A stretch of 10,577 nt of DNA, taken from a bacterium (GTDB taxonomy: Bacteria > Ratteibacteria > UBA8468 > B48-G9 > JAFGKM01). Location of the stretch: NCBI GenBank assembly GCA_035371905.1, contig DAORXQ010000063.1, positions 1-10,577 of the forward strand, written 5' to 3'. Positions 7,155 to 10,577 of the stretch are shown here, piece after piece. Below the pieces are notes generated by a model. The model made no database searches, was not told the origin of the DNA, and was given only the letters and a program-made list of their open reading frames with translations. A program made the position numbers and the translations under genes. The stretch's first letter is position 1; every line of letters begins with the position of its first letter.

Positions 7155-7898
7155 TTAAAGATATTTTTTAAAATTCTCAATTCCTTTTTTAATGGATGGG
7201 ACTGGATTTTCTGGTTCTCCCTCATATTCAATTATAAGCGGTCCCTGAAAATTTATCTCTTTAAGTTTATTCACAATTTTACCTATATCAATATTCCCCT
7301 CTCCAAGAACAACATCAACAGGTCTTCTATCTCTCTCAAAAATAAAATCCTTTAAATGAAGGGAATACAATCTTTTGTCAAATGTTTCAATCATTTTTAC
7401 TGGGTCTATTCTTGAATCAAGTGACCATGCAGTATCAAGACAGAGTCCAATTCTTTCTGAAGTATTTTTAAAGACATAATCAAGTGTCTGTATATTTCCA
7501 AGCCAGTGCCATCCACCATGATTATGTATTGCAAGTTTAACATCATATTCATCAGCAAGTTTTTCAGCAACTCTAAAACAGTCAAAAATTTTATTTATAT
7601 CAAAATCAGCACTTATGTATTTTGCTCCACACATTTTTACAAATTCAAAATATTTTCTCTCATTCGCTTCATTATTTGAAAAACCCTGAACTCCAATGGA
7701 ATAAATTTTAACTCCTTCATCCTCATAAATTGAAATAACTTCTTTAAATTTACTCTCATCAAGAAAATTTATATGAACTCCACATAATTCAATTTTATTT
7801 AAACCCAGTTCTCTTACCATCTTTGCAACTTCTCTATTATCCTTAAAATTTCTGAAACAATAACTCTGAACGCCAAGATTTTCCATAAACTTATTCAT
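7155..7898 (-). CDS. Xylose-isomerase-like TIM-barrel protein (sugar phosphate isomerase/epimerase family)
   Basis: The 247-residue protein belongs to the AP-endonuclease-2/xylose-isomerase-like TIM-barrel superfamily, whose members isomerise or epimerise sugars or related polyols using a divalent metal. Likely metal and substrate residues are visible: E37 (KIELCG), H125/H127 (AIHNHGGWHW), D155 (LCLDTAWS), H181 (LHLKD), LGEGNID near 198-204 and E224 (IIEYEGE). The ATG has a strong AAGGAGGG ribosome site and overlaps the end of the upstream LipM-like gene by eight bases; the HAD-AIRS fusion follows 18 bp later. The superfamily is functionally diverse, so the substrate cannot be told. An endonuclease IV role is less likely because the size and spacing of motifs match the sugar-isomerase branch. 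Confidence 0.88.
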   Translation of the reverse strand: MNKFMENLGVQSYCFRNFKDNREVAKMVRELGLNKIELCGVHINFLDESKFKEVISIYEDEGVKIYSIGVQGFSNNEANERKYFEFVKMCGAKYISADFDINKIFDCFRVAEKLADEYDVKLAIHNHGGWHWLGNIQTLDYVFKNTSERIGLCLDTAWSLDSRIDPVKMIETFDKRLYSLHLKDFIFERDRRPVDVVLGEGNIDIGKIVNKLKEINFQGPLIIEYEGEPENPVPSIKKGIENFKKYL

Positions 7899-8664
7899 AC
7901 TTTCCCTCCTTTTTTAGTTTTTCTTCTATAATTTTAATTTCTTCAATTTCTTCTTTTTTTAACTGGTCTTCAAAAATACTGAAACTCAAAACCTCTTCAA
8001 AACCTTCTTTCAAAAATCTCATTAATTCTTTTTCATCAATATCTGAAATTATATCCTTCAAGCAACCAATTTTAGAAAAATCAACCTCTTTAATAAATAT
8101 ATTTTCCCACAAATCCTTTCTTATATCAATTAAAATTGAACCATGCTGTAAAAAAGAAAAATTATTTCTTCTCTGAGCAGAACCAATTACTTTTTTATCA
8201 TTGTAAACTATATCATGCCTGGAAGATAGAGAAAAACAGGGTATATCAGTAAAGGATGGCTCTTCCCCTTCTGAAAATCCTCTTATTTTAAAATTTATTC
8301 CTTTCTTTTCTATCCCTTTGATTATCCCTTTGCACAGAATTATATATGAAGAAAATGGAGAAGAAAAAAAAGTATGATGGGAAGTATTCGCACAGAAAGA
8401 GTAAGTAATTTCTATATCATGAAAAATGGCACTTCCTCCTGTTGGTCTCATAACTATTGGAATTTTATTTTCTTCACAAAACTCAAGATTAATCAAACTC
8501 TCCTTTTTCTGATTATAACCTGTTGATACAGAACTCGGATTCCATTTATAAAACCTTAAAACAGGTAAATTTTTTTTATCAATACACTTCTGCCAGAAAT
8601 AATAATCAAAAGCCATGTTAAAGAAAGGGTTGTAATTATCAGATATAATTAATCTGCATTTCAT
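7891..8664 (-). CDS. Lipoate-pathway BPL/LPL-family transferase (LipM-like octanoyltransferase or lipoate ligase)
   Basis: This 257-residue enzyme belongs to the biotin/lipoate protein ligase family and would attach octanoyl or lipoyl groups to lipoyl-domain proteins. Visible motifs are FFNMAFDYYFW near 14-24, the RPTGGSAIFHD motif at 73-83, and CFSLSSRHDIVYNDKKVIGSAQRR from 143. These are followed by LQHGSILID at 172-180. A cysteine (C143) and lysine (K157/K158) sit where LipM-type octanoyltransferases have their catalytic Cys and conserved Lys, and GSAQRR...LQHGS reads closer to LipM than to LplA. The ATG overlaps the GYD gene's stop as ATGA with no good ribosome site, suggesting coupling. 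The C-terminal 30 residues are a Lys/Glu-rich helix. No lipoyl-domain protein is visible nearby. Confidence 0.85.
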   Translation of the reverse strand: MKCRLIISDNYNPFFNMAFDYYFWQKCIDKKNLPVLRFYKWNPSSVSTGYNQKKESLINLEFCEENKIPIVMRPTGGSAIFHDIEITYSFCANTSHHTFFSSPFSSYIILCKGIIKGIEKKGINFKIRGFSEGEEPSFTDIPCFSLSSRHDIVYNDKKVIGSAQRRNNFSFLQHGSILIDIRKDLWENIFIKEVDFSKIGCLKDIISDIDEKELMRFLKEGFEEVLSFSIFEDQLKKEEIEEIKIIEEKLKKEGKYE

Positions 8665-8951
8665 TTTTCTTTTATATTATTTATGAATTCATCCACATCT
8701 ATTGCTGTATAGGTTGTTATTTTTACACTCCCTCTTTGAGATATTTCAAGAGATATTTTTGCAACAGTTTCTTCATTTGGAGCAGAAATAATGGTTAAAA
8801 AATCAAACGGTCCAAGAATAGCATATTGAGATAAAATTTTCCCACCCATTTTCTCAACCTCTTTATTCACTTCTTTTATTCTCTCTGGCTTTGTTTTAAC
8901 AGTTTTTGCTCCTTTTTCAGTCAAGGTACTTAACATTACAAAAGTTTTCAT
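8661..8951 (-). CDS. GYD-domain protein
   Basis: The 96-residue product fits the GYD-domain family of small proteins, thought to adopt a ferredoxin-like dimeric alpha/beta-barrel fold and mostly uncharacterised. The recognisable elements are the opening TFVMLSTLTEKGAKTVK, the PERIKEVNKEVEKMGGKI helix, the core YAILGPFDFLTIISAP (the namesake GYD appears here as PFD after a glycine) and the closing strand KITTYTAIDVDEF. The ATG has a strong GGGGAGGTG ribosome site. It is the first gene after the tRNA/repeat region and is coupled by ATGA to the LipM-like gene. No catalytic residues can be named, and its function is unknown. Confidence 0.85.
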   Translation of the reverse strand: MKTFVMLSTLTEKGAKTVKTKPERIKEVNKEVEKMGGKILSQYAILGPFDFLTIISAPNEETVAKISLEISQRGSVKITTYTAIDVDEFINNIKEK

Positions 8952-8987
8952 TTTCTCACCTCCCCTCTTTTTTTAACAGTATCAAAT

Positions 8988-9018
8988 ATATGCCCCTGGC
9001 CCGACTTGAACGGGCGAC
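8988..9018 (-). repeat. Direct repeat copy of tRNA-Arg 3' end (att-like, truncated tRNA)
   Basis: These 31 bases are identical to 9169-9199 in the same orientation. They hold the T-arm, 3' acceptor strand and discriminator of tRNA-Arg plus three downstream bases, but no 5' half exists upstream of this copy. Such duplicated tRNA 3' ends are the usual scar of tyrosine-recombinase integration at a tRNA gene. The T-stem (GCCCG/CGGGC around a 7-base loop) gives the symmetric core such enzymes tend to use. Confidence 0.85.
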
Positions 9019-9024
9019 TTTTCT

Positions 9025-9050
9025 CAGGAGGGGGTGCTTCCCCCTTCCTG
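9025..9050. repeat. Inverted repeat, GC-rich hairpin
   Basis: CAGGAGGGGG (9025-9034), loop TGCTT, then CCCCCTTCCTG (9040-9050). The arms pair along their whole length with a single bulged base. No T-run follows on either strand that would make it an intrinsic terminator. Confidence 0.85.
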
Positions 9051-9075
9051 AAATTCTCCCCCCAAAACGAAAAAC

Positions 9076-9099
9076 ATAGGGGACATTCCTTTCCCCTAT
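9076..9099. repeat. Inverted repeat, perfect 8-bp hairpin
   Basis: ATAGGGGA (9076-9083) and TCCCCTAT (9092-9099) are perfect reverse complements around an 8-base loop. REP-type or IS200/IS605-type mobile hairpins look like this, but no transposase is visible. Confidence 0.85.
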
Positions 9100-9168
9100 A
9101 ACCCCTTTGTGTCGCCCTTTTTATATCTTCCTCCAATTTTCAATTATTCTGTTTGCCTCTATTTTTCA

Positions 9169-9199
9169 ATATGCCCCTGGCCCGACTTGAACGGGCGAC
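9169..9199 (-). repeat. Direct repeat within tRNA-Arg 3' end (att-like)
   Basis: This is the copy of the 31-bp repeat that sits inside the intact tRNA-Arg gene: 28 tRNA bases from the T-arm to the discriminator plus 3 bases downstream. It is identical to 8988-9018, with a 181-bp repeat period. Identity ends abruptly on both sides. Confidence 0.85.
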
Positions 9200-9246
9200 A
9201 CGCGGTTTAGGAAACCGCTGCTCTATCCTTCCTGAGCTACAGGGGC
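9172..9246 (-). tRNA. tRNA-Arg (anticodon CCU)
   Basis: The minus strand folds into a complete 75-base cloverleaf. The acceptor GCCCCTG pairs with CAGGGGC and is followed by discriminator A. The D-arm is GCTC/GAGC. The anticodon stem GCGGT/ACCGC holds loop TTCCTAA, giving anticodon CCT, which reads the arginine codon AGG. The variable loop has five bases, and the T-arm is GCCCG/CGGGC with loop TTCAAGT. CCA is not encoded. The 5' end begins one base after the integrase stop codon. Its 3' end is duplicated at 8988-9018, marking it as an integration target. Confidence 0.96.
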
Positions 9247-9247
9247 T

Positions 9248-9775
9248 TTAAGTATTTTCAAGGGTTTTCACAACTTCTGATTTTTCCTCTTTTCTGTTCA
9301 GTGCCAAATAGGTGCCACTTTTTTGTTCTTCTAAATAAAATTTTATTTCATCACTCAATATTTCAACTGCAAGTTTTTTATGTTCAGGGGATAAGTGTGC
9401 ATATCTTAATGTTGTTGTAAAATCTTTATGTCCCATTAATTCCTGAACTGTTTTTAAATTTACTCCTTTCATTACAAGCCAACTTGCAAATGTATGTCTT
9501 AAATCGTGAAATCTAAAGTTTGTTATACCTGCTTTTTTAATAATTTTTTCAAATAAATGGGATATATAATGTTCACTTATATGGGAGTTTTTATCTTTTC
9601 CATAAAAAACATATTCACTTAAAGGGTCCTTTTCAATATTTAAAAGTGTCTGGAATACAATTTCATTCATAGGAACATATCTTTTTTCTTTACTTTTTGT
9701 ATCCCATAAAGTTATAATCCTTTCTTTCATATCAATATCCTGCCATTTTAAATTTACTATTTCTCCTCTCCTCAT
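9248..9775 (-). pseudogene. Tyrosine recombinase/integrase, catalytic-domain part (frame-disrupted gene)
   Basis: This 175-codon frame is the C-terminal catalytic domain of a phage/ICE-type tyrosine recombinase. It opens with MRRGEIVNLKWQDID, normally preceded by TG in the intact family, and those codons (ACA GGT) are indeed present just upstream in this frame. All active-site residues are there: R2, K27 (TKSKEKR), H90 and R93 (HDLRHTFASWL), H116 (GHKDFTTTLRYAHL) and the nucleophile Y125. It is out of frame with the N-terminal part at 9772-10335; their ATG and TGA overlap as ATGA. Either the gene is inactivated by a small indel, or the halves are made separately by coupled translation. The stop lies one base before tRNA-Arg. 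A direct repeat GTGCCA (9301-9306 and 9312-9317) falls in its 3' end. Confidence 0.88.
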
Positions 9776-10335
9776 ACCTGTGCAATTATTATTATGCTTT
9801 TTAATGGTTCAGGTGCTAAATCTATTAATTTTTTTGCTTCCTCTGGTTTTAAATATCTTACAATTTGGTTATTTTCTTTAAATAATTTAATCTTTGGAGG
9901 AATTGTTTTTAATAATCCCCATTCAACTGCTTTATTTAACATTGCTCTTAAACATCCAAGTTCCCTATTTATTGTTGAACATTTTACTCCTTCATTTATT
10001 CTTTTTGTTTTGTAGTTTTCTATGTCTATTCCTTTTATTTCGTAAATGTATTTTCCTTTAAAGTAAGTATTAAGATTTTTTATGCTTGTAATGTCTCTCC
10101 TAAAACTTTTTTTGTTAATTCTGGAATATTTATTAAGATAAGTTTGGGTAAGTTCTTCAAATTTTATTTTTTCATTTCTTTTAATCTCTAAATATTTCCC
10201 TTCTATTATTCTTGTATGGATTGATGCTAAAGCTTTTTCTGCTTCTCTTTTTTTCTTACTTATTTTTTTTCTATGCCTTTTCCCTTGAAATGTAAAATCT
10301 ATCCACCAATAACCATCTCTTTTAAATACTCTCAT
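9772..10335 (-). pseudogene. Tyrosine recombinase/integrase, N-terminal DNA-binding part (frame-disrupted gene)
   Basis: This 187-codon frame holds the N-terminal half of the same integrase. An arm-type DNA-binding domain (about 1-50, with YWWIDFTFQGKRHRKKI) is followed by a helical core-binding domain (about 57-145, FEELTQTYLNKY to LRAMLNKAVEWGLL), then the linker into the catalytic domain (YLKPEEAKKLIDLAPEPLKSIIII) before stopping at AQV. Intact relatives continue roughly as A-x-x-T-G-M-R at this point. The bases encoding TGMRRGE follow in another frame, so a few codons appear lost with a frame change. The ATG has no recognisable ribosome site (AT-only upstream) but overlaps the excisionase-like gene by 14 bases, so initiation probably depends on coupling. 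Confidence 0.87.
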
Positions 10336-10577
10336 TTTTTTGTTTTTTATTATATACTAAACTTAAGATTTTATCAACTTTTTCTTCTATATTAACTGGA
10401 TGGATTGTTTGTCTATCAATCCATTCATCAAGTTTAATTTTATCAAATTTCAATGACTTGTGGGAGAATTTAACATAAGGTATTTTCTTTTCATAAACCC
10501 ACTTGTATAATGTTTTTACTGGTATTCCAAGATATTCACTTGCTTCTTTAATTGTTAGTAATCTTTTTTGTATTTTT
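10322..10577 (-). CDS. Excisionase/AlpA-like helix-turn-helix protein (partial, 5' end off window)
   Basis: A frame open to the right edge encodes 84 visible residues ending NKKQKNESI and a TAA at 10324-10322. LLTIKEASEYLGIPVKTLYKW is a MerR-like helix-turn-helix of the HTH_17 type, continuing VYEKKIPYVKFSHKSLKFDKIKLDEWIDRQ, which matches the wing and the closing DEWI helix common in excisionase-like DNA-binding proteins. A Lys-rich tail follows. There is no ATG in the visible part, so the start lies just beyond the edge. It overlaps the integrase start by 14 bases, the typical arrangement of a recombination directionality factor with its recombinase. That role is inferred from family and neighbour. 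Confidence 0.82.
   Translation of the reverse strand, partial: KIQKRLLTIKEASEYLGIPVKTLYKWVYEKKIPYVKFSHKSLKFDKIKLDEWIDRQTIHPVNIEEKVDKILSLVYNKKQKNESI

Larger units (their letters stand above)
9012..9117 (-). other. GC-rich inverted-repeat island (candidate structured RNA or mobile hairpin element)
   Basis: GC is about 52% over 9001-9120, against about 30% around it. On the minus strand GGGCGAC (9117-9111) can pair with GTCGCCC (9018-9012), closing a multibranch fold. Inside lie an 8-bp perfect stem (9076-9083 with 9092-9099, ATAGGGGA/TCCCCTAT, 8-base loop) and a near-perfect 10-bp stem with one bulge (9025-9034 with 9040-9050, arms GGGGG/CCCCC, 5-base loop). A TATAAA sits at 9125-9120 but without a good -35. 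I do not recognise a known RNA family. The only ORF through it is a 62-codon TTG-start frame with no family features. Confidence 0.5.

Noticed and set aside
9025..9050. Possible SRP (4.5S-like) RNA because of GGAAG...GAAGCA in the hairpin
   Set aside because: The conserved SRP asymmetric loop and GGAA tetraloop context are not present; the loop is AAGCA between G5 and C5 runs.
8948..9136. 62-codon minus-strand reading frame starting with TTG between the tRNA and the GYD gene
   Set aside because: It runs through the GC-rich hairpins and the tRNA 3' fragment, has no recognisable domain and overlaps the next gene's start; it is better explained as chance in structured non-coding DNA.
9772..9800. 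Programmed -1 frameshift joining the two integrase halves
   Set aside because: A -1 shift would join the frames, but there is no X-XXY-YYZ slippery heptamer and the join would still be about two residues short of the family pattern; an indel is simpler.
1..10577. CRISPR arrays, replication origin, intrinsic terminators
   Set aside because: No regularly spaced repeats, DnaA-box cluster, or GC hairpin followed by a T-run was found on either strand.

Overview
This is a low-GC (about 30% by eye) bacterial chromosome segment in which every supported gene lies on the minus strand, so it reads from right to left. A MlaE/MlaF lipid-transport pair points to a diderm (outer-membrane) bacterium. The order rpsF-ssb-rpsR-rplI-dnaB, together with a DRG/Obg-like TGS GTPase and an orphan receiver, is bacterial but does not fix a phylum. 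I would guess an uncultivated low-GC diderm lineage.

Layout in transcription order. (1) 10577-9248: end of a mobile element, with a small excisionase-like helix-turn-helix gene (cut by the window edge) overlapping a tyrosine recombinase gene. The recombinase frame is broken into two ORFs exactly at the start of the catalytic domain. (2) 9246-8988: a complete tRNA-Arg(CCU) begins one base after the integrase stop. Its last 28 bases plus 3 flanking bases recur as a perfect 31-bp direct repeat 181 bp downstream. The spacer is GC-rich and full of inverted repeats, unlike the AT-rich surroundings. This is the signature of tRNA-targeted integration, but the integrase lies outside the short repeat-bounded interval. 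(3) 8951-5511: a tightly coupled set of four genes: a GYD-domain protein, a LipM/LplA-type lipoyl-pathway transferase, a xylose-isomerase-like TIM-barrel protein, and a fusion of a HAD phosphatase domain to an AIR-synthase/HypE-like domain. (4) 5392-4050: a stand-alone response-regulator receiver followed 2 bp later by a TGS-domain GTPase. (5) 4039-1: a strong sigma70-like promoter, then rpsF-ssb-rpsR-rplI-dnaB and, coupled to dnaB by an ATGA overlap, an MlaE-type permease and MlaF-type ATPase (the latter cut by the window edge).

The genome is very compact. Most junctions are overlaps or gaps under 20 bp, stops sit inside the next ribosome-binding site, and I found no convincing intrinsic terminator. 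The conserved block (S6, SSB, S18, L9, DnaB) couples ribosome synthesis to DNA replication, and the Mla pair is an apparent passenger. The functional link among the four genes of block 3 is unclear. The most noteworthy items are the tRNA-Arg/31-bp repeat/GC-rich hairpin island, the broken integrase, and the HAD-AIR-synthase fusion.
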